NCBI RefSeq assembly: GCF_033949425.1
Contig: NZ_JAXAVX010000004.1
Location: 124,001 to 188,000, forward strand
Direction of reading: 5' to 3'
Length of the DNA: 64,000 nucleotides
Source: Patulibacter brassicae
GTDB taxonomy: Bacteria; Actinomycetota; Thermoleophilia; Solirubrobacterales; Solirubrobacteraceae
Made by a program: the position numbers and the translations under genes. Shown here piece after piece: positions 48,288-56,951 of the stretch. The notes under the pieces were generated by a model. The model was not told the origin of the DNA and ran no database searches. It worked only from the letters and a program-made list of their open reading frames with translations. Position 1 is the stretch's first letter. Each line of letters starts with the position of its first letter.

Positions 48288-49285
48288 CCAGCGGTCGCGC
48301 CGCGCGCGAGCTCGGTCGCGGAGAGCGCGTCGTGCCCGGGGTCTGGCGGCTGCGCCTGCCCCTGCCGTGGCCGGGCGTGCCGCACTGCAACGCCTGGGCG
48401 ATCGCCGCCGGCGACGGGATCGTCCTCGTCGACACCGGGATGCACCAGCCGGGCTCGATGGCCCACCTCGAGCGCGCGATGGGGATGGTCCACCTGCGCC
48501 CCGAGCTCGTGCGCCACGTCGTGCTGACCCACGCGCACGTCGATCACTGCGGCCAGGCGGCGCCGATCGTCTCGCGCTCGGGCGCCGAGGTCTGGATGCA
48601 CCCCGACCACCGCCACCTCACGGCGTTCCTCGAGGACGCCGAGGCGATGTGGAACCGGCGCCTCGAGGTCGCGCTGCAGTCCGGCGTGCCGGAGGAGGCC
48701 GCGCTCGAGGCCTCCGCGCGGCGCCGGAAGGCCGACACGGGCATCGCGGGGGCGATCCACGTCGACCGCGAGCTCACGGAGGGCGTGACGGTGCCGACCG
48801 ACCTCGGCGACTTCACCGTCATCGAGACCCCGGGGCACGCCCCCTCGCACGTCTGCCTCTACAACGCCGAGCACCGGATGCTCGTCTCCGGCGACCACCT
48901 GCTCGGCCGCGTCTCCCCGTACTTCGAGGTCGGCTTCAGCCCCGACCCCGTCGGCGAGTTCCTCGCGTCCCTGGATCGCGTGGAGGCGCTCGACGCGCGC
49001 CTCGTGCTCGCCGGCCACGGCCGGACGTTCACCGACGTCGAGGGCCACGTGCGCGCGACCCGTCAGGAGATCCGGCGGCGCCTGGACCGGCTCGAGCAGG
49101 CGCTCGAGGGCACGACGGAGCCGCGCACCGCCTTCGAGCTCGCCCCCGACGTGTTCGAGACGCCGCTGACCCAGCAGAACGGCAGCTGGCTGCTCAGCGA
49201 GACGCTCGCGCTGCTGATCCACGCCCGCCGCGTCGGGCGGATCGAGAAGGTCGACCGCGAGCCCGACCGCTTCCGGCTCGCCTGA
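48284..49285 (+). CDS. Metallo-beta-lactamase-fold hydrolase, long form
   Basis: 333 residues. LTHAHVDHCGQAAP (HxHxDH), ETPGHAPSHVCLY, VSGDHLLGRVSPYF and LAGHGRTF give a full zinc site. The C-terminal region of about 90 residues (RRLDRLEQALEG, LLSETLALLIHARRVGRIE) is helical, as in LACTB2-like and related hydrolases. GTG 48284 has GGAGG upstream and agrees with the conserved start VPGVWRLRLPLPWPGVPHCN. Substrate not predictable. Confidence 0.87.
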   Translation: MTSGRAARELGRGERVVPGVWRLRLPLPWPGVPHCNAWAIAAGDGIVLVDTGMHQPGSMAHLERAMGMVHLRPELVRHVVLTHAHVDHCGQAAPIVSRSGAEVWMHPDHRHLTAFLEDAEAMWNRRLEVALQSGVPEEAALEASARRRKADTGIAGAIHVDRELTEGVTVPTDLGDFTVIETPGHAPSHVCLYNAEHRMLVSGDHLLGRVSPYFEVGFSPDPVGEFLASLDRVEALDARLVLAGHGRTFTDVEGHVRATRQEIRRRLDRLEQALEGTTEPRTAFELAPDVFETPLTQQNGSWLLSETLALLIHARRVGRIEKVDREPDRFRLA

Positions 49286-49348
49286 GCCGCGGGCCCGTCG
49301 CGCCCCAGTCAGGGCCCCGTCGGCGCGCGGGCCGTACCATTCCGCGCG

Positions 49349-50248
49349 ATGCGCATCGACGAGATCATCGCCGCGTCCCCCGAGCCGACGTTCTCGTTCG
49401 AGTTCTTCCCGCCGAAGACCGACGAGGCCGAGGCGCACCTCCACGCGGCCCTCGACGACCTGACGGCGATGACGCCGGCGTTCGTCTCGGTGACCTACGG
49501 GGCGGGCGGCAGCTCGCGGGACCGCACGATCAACGTCGTGCGCAACCTGCGGGTCGAGCACGGCCTCGAGGCGATGGCCCACCTGACCTGCGTCGGCGCG
49601 ACGAAGGACGAGATCCGGGCGGTCCTGGGCCAGATGCGCGAGGCCGGGATCGACAACGTCCTGGCGCTGCGCGGCGACCCGCCCGGGGGCGAGGAGAAGT
49701 TCTCCCCGACGCCCGGCGGCTTCGCGTCCTCGCCCGAGCTCACCGCCCTGCTGGCGGAGGAGTTCCCGTTCTGCGTGGGCGGCGCGGCCTACCCCGAGCC
49801 GCACCCCGACAGCCGGCACGAGGACGACGACGTGCAGACGGCCAAGGCGAAGGTGCAGGCCGGCGCCCGGTTCCTCATCACCCAGATCTTCTACGACAAC
49901 GCCGACTACTTCTCGTTCGTGCAGCGCCTGCGCGACGAGGGGATCGACGTGCCGGTGATCCCGGGCCTCATGCCGATCACGGCGATCGGCCAGTCCCGCG
50001 GCTTCCTCGCGAAGATCGGGGCGAAGATCCCCGACGCGTACCGCCGCGAGCTCGACGCGCGCGAGGACGACCCGGACGCGCTGCGCAGCCTCGGCATCTC
50101 GTACGCGACGCTCCAGGCCGCCGAGCTGCTCGCCGCCGGCGCCCCGGGCATCCACTTCATCACGATGAACCGCAGCCCGGCGACGCGGGCGATCCTCTCG
50201 ACGCTGCGCCTGCAGCGCCCGTGGGATCGCGCCGCGACGCCCGCCTGA
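49349..50248 (+). CDS. metF: Methylenetetrahydrofolate reductase
   Basis: 299 residues, FAD-dependent TIM barrel. Start MRIDEIIAASPEPTFSFEFFPPKT with the catalytic Glu region, VSVTYGAGGSSRDRT, LTCVGATKDEI, NVLALRGDPP, and ITQIFYDN are all MetF hallmarks. Makes 5-methyl-THF for methionine synthesis. TACCAT (49335-49340) is 8 nt before the ATG. No riboswitch seen in the short leader. Confidence 0.95.
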   Translation: MRIDEIIAASPEPTFSFEFFPPKTDEAEAHLHAALDDLTAMTPAFVSVTYGAGGSSRDRTINVVRNLRVEHGLEAMAHLTCVGATKDEIRAVLGQMREAGIDNVLALRGDPPGGEEKFSPTPGGFASSPELTALLAEEFPFCVGGAAYPEPHPDSRHEDDDVQTAKAKVQAGARFLITQIFYDNADYFSFVQRLRDEGIDVPVIPGLMPITAIGQSRGFLAKIGAKIPDAYRRELDAREDDPDALRSLGISYATLQAAELLAAGAPGIHFITMNRSPATRAILSTLRLQRPWDRAATPA

Positions 50249-50297
50249 TCCCGCACGGACCGGAGCCCTCGCGCCGAGCGAGCGGCGCCGAGACCCT

Positions 50298-50329
50298 CCG
50301 GCCGTCCGCCCGGGACGGCGGACGGCCGG
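50298..50329. terminator. Bidirectional stem-loop between metF and the SRPBCC gene
   Basis: CCGGCCGTCCGCC-N6-GGCGGACGGCCGG, a perfect 13-bp stem between two convergent genes (metF stop 50248; SRPBCC stop 50340). Probably terminates both. No T-tract. Confidence 0.7.
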
Positions 50330-50339
50330 GAGCGACGAC

Positions 50340-50825
50340 TCAGCCGGCGTCGCGCACGAGCGCGTCGAGCCGCTCGAAGCCCTCGCGCACGCCCCGCTCC
50401 ATGCCGTTGGCGATCATCGCGTCGCGGCTCTCGACGCTCGGCCAGACGCTGCGGCCGACGAGCCGGCAGCGGTCGCCGTCGAGCGCCTCGAACGTCATCG
50501 TCTCGAGCGAGACGACGCCGGGCGCGCCCTCGAACTCGAACGTCTGCGTGATCCGCTCGCCCGGGACGGCGTCGTGGAAGACGCCGTTGAAGGCGTAGGC
50601 GTTGCCCTGGCCGTCGAGGTGCTCGTAGCGGTAGCGCCCACCGGGGCGCAGATCCCACGCCTCGGTGCGCATCTCGTAGCCGTGCGGCCCGAGCCAGCGC
50701 GCGACGAGCGCCGGGTCCTCGTGCGCCCGGTAGACGAGCGCCGGCGGGGCGTCGAACTCGCGGACGATCTCGATCAGCGGCTGGCCCTCGGGGGCGGTGA
50801 TGGTGAGGGGGTTCGTGGTCATCAT
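50340..50825 (-). CDS. SRPBCC (AHSA1-like) protein
   Basis: 161 residues, START-like hydrophobic cavity fold. IEIVREFDAPPALVYRAHEDPALVARWLGPHGY is the AHSA1-type opening, and MTFEALDGDRCRLVGRSVW, MERGVREGFERLDALV the end. Genes of this type commonly follow an ArsR regulator and bind or modify small molecules. ATG 50825 overlaps the ArsR stop (ATGA) with AGGAG upstream. Ligand unknown. Confidence 0.87.
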   Translation of the reverse strand: MMTTNPLTITAPEGQPLIEIVREFDAPPALVYRAHEDPALVARWLGPHGYEMRTEAWDLRPGGRYRYEHLDGQGNAYAFNGVFHDAVPGERITQTFEFEGAPGVVSLETMTFEALDGDRCRLVGRSVWPSVESRDAMIANGMERGVREGFERLDALVRDAG

Positions 50826-51193
50826 GGGGACTGCTCCTGGGATGGGGTGGGACGGGACGACGGGACGTCCTCGCGCAGCTCGTCGAGCACCTCGTCGAGG
50901 GCGCGGAAGCGCTCCTCGTGGCGGAGCCGATAGCGGTCGATCCAGGCGGTCATGGCCTCGAGCGCCGCGGGCTCCAGATGGGCCGGGCGCCGCTGCGCCT
51001 CCCGCGTGCGGGACACGAGGCCGGCGGCCTCGAGCACCCCCACGTGGCGGGAGACCGCCTGCTTCGTGATCGGGAACCGCTCGGCGAGCTCGTTGACCGT
51101 CGCCGGCCCGCGGCTGAGCCGCGCCACGATCGCCCGCCGCACCGGGTCGGCGAGGGCGAGGAAGGCGCGGTCGAGCTGGTCGTCGTCGGTCAT
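50822..51193 (-). CDS. ArsR-family regulator
   Basis: 123 residues from ATG 51193. Winged helix: FLALADPVRRAIVARLSRGPATVNELAERFPITKQAVSRHVGVLEAAGLV, here noted by its parts LADPVRRAI, NELAERF and KQAVSRHVGVL. No metal-binding Cys pair, so it is of the non-metal, SRPBCC-linked type. A TTG start at 51220 is less likely because it would lie upstream of the predicted transcription start. Probably represses its own operon from the AT-rich region upstream. Confidence 0.88.
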   Translation of the reverse strand: MTDDDQLDRAFLALADPVRRAIVARLSRGPATVNELAERFPITKQAVSRHVGVLEAAGLVSRTREAQRRPAHLEPAALEAMTAWIDRYRLRHEERFRALDEVLDELREDVPSSRPTPSQEQSP

Positions 51194-51212
51194 CGGGGCG
51201 GCGGGGGACGTT

Positions 51213-51266
51213 GTCGTCAACGACTGTATTGATCAACCAGATTGTTGTCAATAAGATCGTTGATCA
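51213..51266 (-). promoter_or_regulatory. Near-consensus promoter and dyad repeats of the ArsR operon
   Basis: On the minus strand, TTGACA (51246-51251) and TACAGT (51223-51228) are separated by exactly 17 bp, the best sigma-A-type promoter in the window. Dyads overlap it: CGTTG-TCGT-CAACG near 51210-51223, and ATTGATCAAC facing GTTGTCAAT (51228-51252). This stretch is strikingly AT-rich compared with its surroundings. Likely the ArsR binding region. Confidence 0.75.
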
Positions 51267-51365
51267 CGTCGTCCCGGTCGGCGACCGGCGGGGGCGAGCG
51301 CCGGCCGTCGTCCCCCGCTCCCGCTACCGTCCCCGAGCCGTCGCGCCCGAGCGACGCCGACCCCG

Positions 51366-52052
51366 ATGCCCGACGACCGCCCGACCTACCTCCTGCGCCG
51401 CTCGCGTCGCGCCCGGCGGGCGTCGGTGCGGATCGAGCCCGATCGCGGCCTCGTCGTGACGCTGCCCCAGCGGGCCGCGACGCGCGAGGCGGATCGCGTC
51501 GTCGACGAGCTCGCGGCGTGGATCCGGCCGCGCTTGGCCCAGCAGCAGGCGCGGCGGGCGGCGTTCGCCGCGCAGGCCGGCGACCGGCTGCCGATGCTCG
51601 GGGAGGAGCTGCGCATCGTGGGGGAGGCCGGCCGGCGGCGCGCGCATCGGCGCGGCGGGGAGCTGCTCGTGCCGGCGGGCGACGCCGGCGAGCGGGCGCG
51701 CGCGATCGAGGCGTGGCTGCGCGCTCGCGCGCGCGAGGCCGCCACGCCGATCCTCGACGACGCGGTGGCGACGCTCGGCGTCCGTCGCGGGCGGCTGCGG
51801 ATCACCGACACCCGCAGCCGCTGGGGCTCCTGCTCCTCGACCGGGACGATCAGCCTGTCGTGGCGGCTCCTGCTCGCTCCGCCCGACTGCCTGGACTACG
51901 TGGCCTGGCACGAGGCCTGCCACCTCGTCCACGCCCACCACGGCCCGGCGTTCTGGGCCCTGCTCGAGGAGCACCGGCCGGACTGGCGCGCCCCGTCGGC
52001 GTGGCTGCGCGAGCACGGGCCCGGCCTGCGGCTCTGGCTCGCCGCCGGCTGA
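51366..52052 (+). CDS. YgjP-like (M48-clan) metallopeptidase
   Basis: 228 residues. DTRSRWGSCSSTGTISLSWRLL and the zinc motif WHEACHLVHAHHGPAFW (HExxH plus downstream His) define the YgjP/DUF45 family. The N-terminal part (RRSRRARRASVRIEPDRGLVV) is the usual beta-rich lead. Often found next to restriction enzymes, which is not the case here. The biological substrate is unknown. TACCGT lies about 40 bp upstream of ATG 51366. Confidence 0.88.
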   Translation: MPDDRPTYLLRRSRRARRASVRIEPDRGLVVTLPQRAATREADRVVDELAAWIRPRLAQQQARRAAFAAQAGDRLPMLGEELRIVGEAGRRRAHRRGGELLVPAGDAGERARAIEAWLRARAREAATPILDDAVATLGVRRGRLRITDTRSRWGSCSSTGTISLSWRLLLAPPDCLDYVAWHEACHLVHAHHGPAFWALLEEHRPDWRAPSAWLREHGPGLRLWLAAG

Positions 52053-52108
52053 TCGGGCCTCGGACCGGAGCGGGCGCAGGGGTCGCCCGTCCACCGCCCC
52101 GAGACGAC

Positions 52109-52142
52109 GAGCGCCCGCCGCGGTGGACCGCGACGGGCGCTC
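52109..52142. terminator. Long stem-loop between the YgjP-like gene and citrate synthase
   Basis: GAGCGCCCGCCGCGGT-GG-ACCGCGACGGGCGCTC: 16-bp arms with one mismatch, 41 bp from the gltA stop on the minus strand and 57 bp past the YgjP-like stop. Suited to end both convergent transcripts. Confidence 0.7.
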
Positions 52143-52182
52143 GGCACGTCGGAGGCGCGGGGTGGAGCCCCCGCGGTGCGGC

Positions 52183-53517
52183 TCAGCCGCGCTGGTCCAG
52201 CGGCACGTAGTCGCGGCCGCGGGCACCGGTGTAGATCTGCCGCGGACGGGCGATCTTCTGCTCCTTGTCGTCCACCATCTCCAGCCACTGGGCGACCCAG
52301 CCCGGCGTCCGGCCGATGGCGAAGAGCACGGTGAACATCTCGACCGGCAGGCCGAGCGCCTCGTAGATGAGGCCCGAGTAGAAGTCGACGTTCGGGTAGA
52401 GCTTGCGCTTGACGAAGTAGTCGTCCTCGAGCGCGATCCGCTCGAGCTCCTGCGCGACGTCGAGCAGCGGGTTCGTCGTGCCCGTCGCCTCGAACACGTC
52501 GTCGACGGCCTTCTTGATGATCTTCGCCCGCGGGTCGAAGTTCTTGTAGACCCGATGGCCGAAGCCCATCAGGCGCTCGTTGCCGTTCTTGACGCCGTCG
52601 ATGAAGCCGGGGACGTTCTCGACCGACTCGATCCGCTGGAGCATCTCCAGCACGCTCTGGTTCGCGCCGCCGTGGAGCGGGCCGTAGAGCGCGCCGACGC
52701 CGGCGGCGACGGCGGAGTACGGGTCGACCTGCGAGGAGCCGACCGAGCGCACGGCCGACGTCGAGCAGTTCTGCTCGTGGTCGGCGTGGAGGATGAGCAG
52801 GACGTCGAGCGCCTTCGCGATCCGCGGGTCGGCGTCGTACTTCAGCTCGGCGATCTTGAACAGCATGCCGAGGAAGTTCTCGGCGTAGTTCAGGTCGTTG
52901 TCCGGATAGACGTACGGCATGCCCTTCGCGTGGCGGTACGCGAACGCGGCGAGCGTCGGGACCTTCGCGATCAGGCGGACGATCTGCTCGTAGCGGACCT
53001 GCTCGTCGTCGATCTTCTTCGCCTCCGGGTAGAAGGTCGAGAGCGCCGCGACGGACGCCTGCAGCATGCCCATCGGGTGGGCGTCGTAGCGGAAGCCCTC
53101 CACGAAGCTCTTCACGTTCTCGTGCACGAACGTGTGCGTCGTGATCGCGTGCGTCCACTCGTCGAGCTCGTCCTTCGTGGGCAGCTCGCCGAAGATCAGC
53201 AGGTAGGCGACCTCGAGGAACGTCGCCTGCTCGGCGAGCTGCTCGATCGGGTAGCCCCGGTACTCGAGGATGCCCTTGTCGCCGTCGATGTACGTGATGG
53301 CGGAACGACACGAGGCGGTGTTCGTGTACGCCGGGTCGTAGGTCATGAGGCCGAAGTCGTCGTCCTCGACCTTGATCTGGCGCAGATCCATCGCGCGGAC
53401 GGTGCCGTCCGTGATCGGGATCTCGTAGGTCTTCCCCGTGCGGTTGTCGACGACGGTCAGCGACTCCTGCGCGGTCGCGACCGCTCCTGCGCCACCGGTC
53501 TCCTGGGTCTCGCTCAT
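52183..53517 (-). CDS. gltA: Citrate synthase (type II, hexameric)
   Basis: 444 residues. Joins oxaloacetate and acetyl-CoA. DGDKGILEYRGYPIEQLAE, LILHADHEQNCSTSAVR (first active-site His), GPLHGGANQSVLEML (second His), MGFGHRVYKNFDPRAKI (third His) and VDFYSG (Asp) are intact. The N-terminal extension of about 40 residues is that of the type II enzymes, which are usually NADH-sensitive in Gram-negatives. TAGACT (53553-53558, minus strand) and GAGGAG provide promoter and ribosome binding site. Confidence 0.95.
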   Translation of the reverse strand: MSETQETGGAGAVATAQESLTVVDNRTGKTYEIPITDGTVRAMDLRQIKVEDDDFGLMTYDPAYTNTASCRSAITYIDGDKGILEYRGYPIEQLAEQATFLEVAYLLIFGELPTKDELDEWTHAITTHTFVHENVKSFVEGFRYDAHPMGMLQASVAALSTFYPEAKKIDDEQVRYEQIVRLIAKVPTLAAFAYRHAKGMPYVYPDNDLNYAENFLGMLFKIAELKYDADPRIAKALDVLLILHADHEQNCSTSAVRSVGSSQVDPYSAVAAGVGALYGPLHGGANQSVLEMLQRIESVENVPGFIDGVKNGNERLMGFGHRVYKNFDPRAKIIKKAVDDVFEATGTTNPLLDVAQELERIALEDDYFVKRKLYPNVDFYSGLIYEALGLPVEMFTVLFAIGRTPGWVAQWLEMVDDKEQKIARPRQIYTGARGRDYVPLDQRG

Positions 53518-53688
53518 GGGGCTCCTCGTTCGTTCCTTCCGCGTGCGTGGCCAGTCTATGGAACCGCGCCCGCGATGCCGCACGACCGGGCGTTCGGCCG
53601 TTGGCGAGCCCGCCGATCGGGCGGCTTGCGCGAACGACCGCCGTCTGCTGACCGCCCTCGGGGAGGGTGGTGCGCGATAGTCCCCGCC

Positions 53689-54687
53689 GTGCTGCCCGCG
53701 GCGACCGACCGGATCCTGGCGCTGCCCGACGAGGCCCTCGTGCTCGACGTGGGCGGCTGGGCCGCGCCGTTCAACCGGGCCGACTGGGTGATCGACGCCA
53801 TGCCCTTCGCCACGCGCGGGGCCATGGGCTTCTCCTACGGGGGCGAGCGCGAGCGGTTCGCGGCCGACACGTGGGTCGTGCGCGACGTGTGCGCCCGGGA
53901 GCCGTGGCCGTTCGACGACGGGCAGTTCGACCTCGCGATGTGCGTCACGACGCTCGAGGACCTGCGCGACCCGATCTGGGTCCTGCAGGAGATGTCCCGC
54001 GTCGCCAAGGCGGGCTACCTCGAGGTCCCGACGATGCTCGGCGAGCTCGTCTGGGAGCTGCCGGGGGAGGGGGCCTACCTCGGCAACCGCCACCACCACT
54101 GGCTCTGCCGGATCACCGCAGCCGGCGTCGACCCGGCGCGGACGCTCGCGCGCGTGCCCGAGGACGGTGCGGGCAGCGGCGCGGCGGCCGCCGGCCACCT
54201 GCCGCCGCCGTCCGGGCGCGGCGGGCTCGGGGAGCGGGGCGGCGTGCTGGACCTCCGGGACGGCGAGCGTCCGCCGGACGTCGAGCGCCCGGCGATGACC
54301 TTCGTCCACAAGCAGCACTCGATCCACGCCGACCCGGCGCTGCGCGTCTCCCCGTCGCGCCGCGCGGAGCTCGCGGTCGACGAGTACCTCCAGGGCCTCT
54401 TCTGGTCCGGCGAGCTGCCCGCGCACGAGCAGCTGCTCATCGGCGAGACGCTGCACGCCGAGCTGCGCGAGCTCGTCGACGCGCGCTTCCCGCCGACGGC
54501 CGTCGAGCGGCGGCTGCGCCGGGGGGAGGAGCGCCTGCGGCGCCGAGCGGGGGACGGTGCCCGGCCGCTGCGGCGCGCCGTCGGCGCCGCGCTGCGCCGT
54601 GCCCGGTCGGGCCGTCCGGCGCCGGCGGCGCGGCTCGCCGACCGCCACGTGCGGCCGGGCCTCGGTCGTCCCCGCGACGAGCGGTAG
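53689..54687 (+). CDS. SAM-dependent methyltransferase-like protein
   Basis: 332 residues. ALVLDVGGWAAPFNRADWVID resembles a class I SAM-binding motif; WPFDDGQFDLAMCVTTLEDLRDP, then VLQEMSRVAKAGYLEVPT, is the typical methyltransferase core. The middle (about 165-200) is Gly/Pro-rich, and the C-terminal 110 residues are basic and helical (RRLRRGEERLRRRAGD). Similar proteins occur in cell-surface glycan gene sets, but there is no such context here. GTG 53689; GATAGT 7 nt upstream. Confidence 0.72.
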   Translation: MLPAATDRILALPDEALVLDVGGWAAPFNRADWVIDAMPFATRGAMGFSYGGERERFAADTWVVRDVCAREPWPFDDGQFDLAMCVTTLEDLRDPIWVLQEMSRVAKAGYLEVPTMLGELVWELPGEGAYLGNRHHHWLCRITAAGVDPARTLARVPEDGAGSGAAAAGHLPPPSGRGGLGERGGVLDLRDGERPPDVERPAMTFVHKQHSIHADPALRVSPSRRAELAVDEYLQGLFWSGELPAHEQLLIGETLHAELRELVDARFPPTAVERRLRRGEERLRRRAGDGARPLRRAVGAALRRARSGRPAPAARLADRHVRPGLGRPRDER

Positions 54688-54714
54688 CGCGGCCGCGGGG
54701 CACCGCCCGGCGCG

Positions 54715-55929
54715 TCAGCCGAGGTCCATCCCGCGGCCGATGATCTCCTTCATGATCTCGTTCGTCCCGGCGAAGATCTTCGTGATGCGGGCGTCGACGT
54801 ACGCGCGGGCGATCGGGTACTCCGTCATGTAGCCGTAGCCGCCGTGGAGCTGGACGCCCTCGTCGACGACGCGGCACAGCAGGTCGGTCGAGGAGTACTT
54901 GCCCATCGCGGCGTGCTCGATCGAGAGCTGGCCCTCGACGTGCTGGGCGAGCTGCCAGTCGGCGAAGAGCCGGGCCTTCACGCACTCCGTCTTCAGCTCG
55001 GCGAGCGTGAAGCGCGTGTTCTGGAACTGGCCGATCGAGCGCCCGAAGGCCTTGCGCTCGCGGACGTAGTCGATCGTCATGCCGAGCGCCGCCTCCGCGC
55101 CGGCCGTGGCGTTCAGCGTGAGGGTCAGGCGCTCCTGGGCGAGCTTCTGGATGAGGTACATGAAGCCCATCCCCTCCTCGCCGATGAGGTTCTCCACCGG
55201 CACGCGCGCGTCGTGGAAGAAGAGCTCCGCGGTGTCGTTGCTGTGCATGCCGAGCTTCTCGAGCTTGCGCCCGCGCTCGAACCCGGGCGTGCCGCGCTCG
55301 ATGCCCAGGAGGCTCAGTCCGGCGTCGGTCTTCACCGCGGTGATGACGAGGTCGCTGTTGATGCCGTTCGTGATGAATGTCTTCGCGCCGTTGACGACGT
55401 AGTGGTCGCCGTCGCGGACGGCCGTCGTCGCGATCGACTGCAGGTCCGAGCCCGTCCCGGGCTCGGTCATCGCGATCGCCAGGAGGATCTCCCCGCTGGC
55501 GCAGCCCGGCAGCCAGCGCGCCTGCTGCTCGGCGTTCGCGAAGGACAGGAGGTAGGGCAGCGCGACGTCGTTGTGCAGCATGAGCGCGGCGCCGAGGCCG
55601 CGGCAGTCGGCCCGCACGACCTCCTCGCCGATGACGGCGTTGAAGCGGAAGTCGTCGATCCCGGCGCCGCCGTGCTCCTCCGGCACCGCCATCCCGAGGA
55701 AGCCCGCCGCACCGGCCTTCAGCAGCGCCTCGCGCGGCACGTCGCGGTCGCGCTCCCACTGCGGCTCGTGCGGGGCGATCTCCCGCTCGAGGAAGCGGCG
55801 GACCGACTCGCGGAACGCCTGGTGGTCGTCGTCGAAGACCGGGCGCGCCATCTCCCCGCCGACGAGCTTCCAGGCGCTGCTGTCGTGGGGGATCGTCGGA
55901 CCGCTACCGGGCGCGAGGGTCGAGCTCAT
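54715..55929 (-). CDS. Acyl-CoA dehydrogenase
   Basis: 404 residues, FAD-dependent. Start of the fold at FRESVRRFLEREIAPHEPQWE; flavin motifs LLAIAMTEPGTGSDLQSI and YVVNGAKTFITNG; substrate loop ERKAFGRSIGQFQNTRF; end VQLHGGYGYMTEYPIARAYVDARITKIFAGTNEIMKE by parts, with Glu in the GTNEI region as the usual base position. First step of beta-oxidation. Divergent from the TetR gene. ATG 55929 lies 7 nt after TATCTT, so it is probably leaderless. Confidence 0.93.
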   Translation of the reverse strand: MSSTLAPGSGPTIPHDSSAWKLVGGEMARPVFDDDHQAFRESVRRFLEREIAPHEPQWERDRDVPREALLKAGAAGFLGMAVPEEHGGAGIDDFRFNAVIGEEVVRADCRGLGAALMLHNDVALPYLLSFANAEQQARWLPGCASGEILLAIAMTEPGTGSDLQSIATTAVRDGDHYVVNGAKTFITNGINSDLVITAVKTDAGLSLLGIERGTPGFERGRKLEKLGMHSNDTAELFFHDARVPVENLIGEEGMGFMYLIQKLAQERLTLTLNATAGAEAALGMTIDYVRERKAFGRSIGQFQNTRFTLAELKTECVKARLFADWQLAQHVEGQLSIEHAAMGKYSSTDLLCRVVDEGVQLHGGYGYMTEYPIARAYVDARITKIFAGTNEIMKEIIGRGMDLG

Positions 55930-55936
55930 GCCGGGG

Positions 55937-55964
55937 AAGATACCAACCTGCTGGTTTCTTTCTA
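55937..55964 (-). promoter_or_regulatory. Acyl-CoA dehydrogenase promoter with TetR-type operator
   Basis: On the minus strand: -35 TAGAAA (55959-55964), 16-bp spacer, -10 TATCTT (55937-55942). The palindrome AACC-AGCA-GGTT (55945-55956) lies in the spacer, two bases from the -10. The layout is the same as in the thiolase promoter at 56853-56880, pointing to one shared repressor. Confidence 0.75.
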
Positions 55965-56069
55965 CGGCGGGGCGGGCCGGCGCCGGCTGCTCCCACGACC
56001 GTCTGGCCGCGATCCCGCGCGGTCGTCGGGGCGGCTAGGGTGGCCGGACGCCCCGCCGGGCGTCGACCC

Positions 56070-56777
56070 ATGACGCGCTCGCTCTCCAGCCAGGCCGGCA
56101 AGGCCGCCACGACGTCGGGCCGCGCCGCGCAGCGCGTCGTGCGCCAGGTCGTCGGCGGCGGGCCGCCCGCGGGCGGCCGTCGCACGCAGGAGGAGCGGCG
56201 CGCCGAGACGCGCGGCAAGCTCCTGGACGCGACGATCCGCAGCCTCGTCGAGGTCGGCTACGCCGCCACGACGAGCCGCCGCGTGGCCGAGCTCGCGGGT
56301 GTGTCGCGCGGCGCGCAGACGCACCACTTCCCCCATCGCCTCGACCTCATCGCCGAGGCCTACGAGCACCTCGCCAACGAGCGGGTGCGAGCGATGGGCA
56401 GCGTCGTGGCCGCGATGCGCGAGGAGGGCCGGGGCATCGGATCGCTGCTCGACGTCGTCTGGGCCGACTTCTCGAGCGACCTCTTCGAGGCCGGCACGAA
56501 GATCTGGATCGCCGCCGCCGACGACGCCGAGCTGCGCGAGCGGCTGCTGCCGGTCGAGGGCCGGGTGCGCCGCGTGGTCCGCACGGCGATCGCCGACATC
56601 GCCGGCGAGCACGCCGACGACGCGCGCCTGATGGCGAAGATCGACCTCTGCATCAGCACGCTGCGCGGGCTCGCCCTCGCCGAGGCCTTCGAGCCGCGGG
56701 AGGCGCCCTCCCGGATCGAGCGCTGGGCCGTGTACCGGCCGCTGCTCGAGGACCTCATCGGGCCGATCCGTCCCTGA
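56070..56777 (+). CDS. TetR-family regulator of the acyl-CoA locus
   Basis: 235 residues from ATG 56070; a GTG at 56040 overlaps the TAGGGT -10 (56036-56041) and is rejected. An unstructured basic lead (to residue 45) is followed by the TetR helix-turn-helix (TRGKLLDATIRSLVEVGYAAT; AELAGVSRGAQTHHFPHRLDL). The C-terminal domain resembles fatty-acid-responsive TetR proteins. It sits between two transcription units with matching operators and is the best candidate repressor for both. Confidence 0.88.
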   Translation: MTRSLSSQAGKAATTSGRAAQRVVRQVVGGGPPAGGRRTQEERRAETRGKLLDATIRSLVEVGYAATTSRRVAELAGVSRGAQTHHFPHRLDLIAEAYEHLANERVRAMGSVVAAMREEGRGIGSLLDVVWADFSSDLFEAGTKIWIAAADDAELRERLLPVEGRVRRVVRTAIADIAGEHADDARLMAKIDLCISTLRGLALAEAFEPREAPSRIERWAVYRPLLEDLIGPIRP

Positions 56778-56852
56778 CCGCCCCCGCGCCGCTCGCGGGG
56801 CGACCGGGCCGACCCATGGGCGCCCGGGGACGACCGGCGTCGTCGCGCGACG

Positions 56853-56880
56853 TTGAAAAAGACCGACGGGTCTGTATCTT
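56853..56880 (+). promoter_or_regulatory. Thiolase operon promoter with TetR-type operator
   Basis: -35 TTGAAA (56853-56858), 16-bp spacer, -10 TATCTT (56875-56880). The palindrome AGACC-GACG-GGTCT (56860-56873) fills the spacer, with its GGTC end two bases from the -10. Same element order and distances as the acyl-CoA dehydrogenase promoter. Leader of about 65 nt to GTG 56952. Confidence 0.78.
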
Positions 56881-56951
56881 TCTTGCCGTCGCCGGAACGC
56901 GCCCTCGGGCTCGCCGGCGGGAGACGGGACGAGCGAGCGAGGGAGCGGTCA

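Noticed and set aside
56040..56069. GTG 56040 as the TetR start
   Set aside because: It overlaps the TAGGGT -10 box and would lie upstream of the transcript start; ATG 56070 is used instead.
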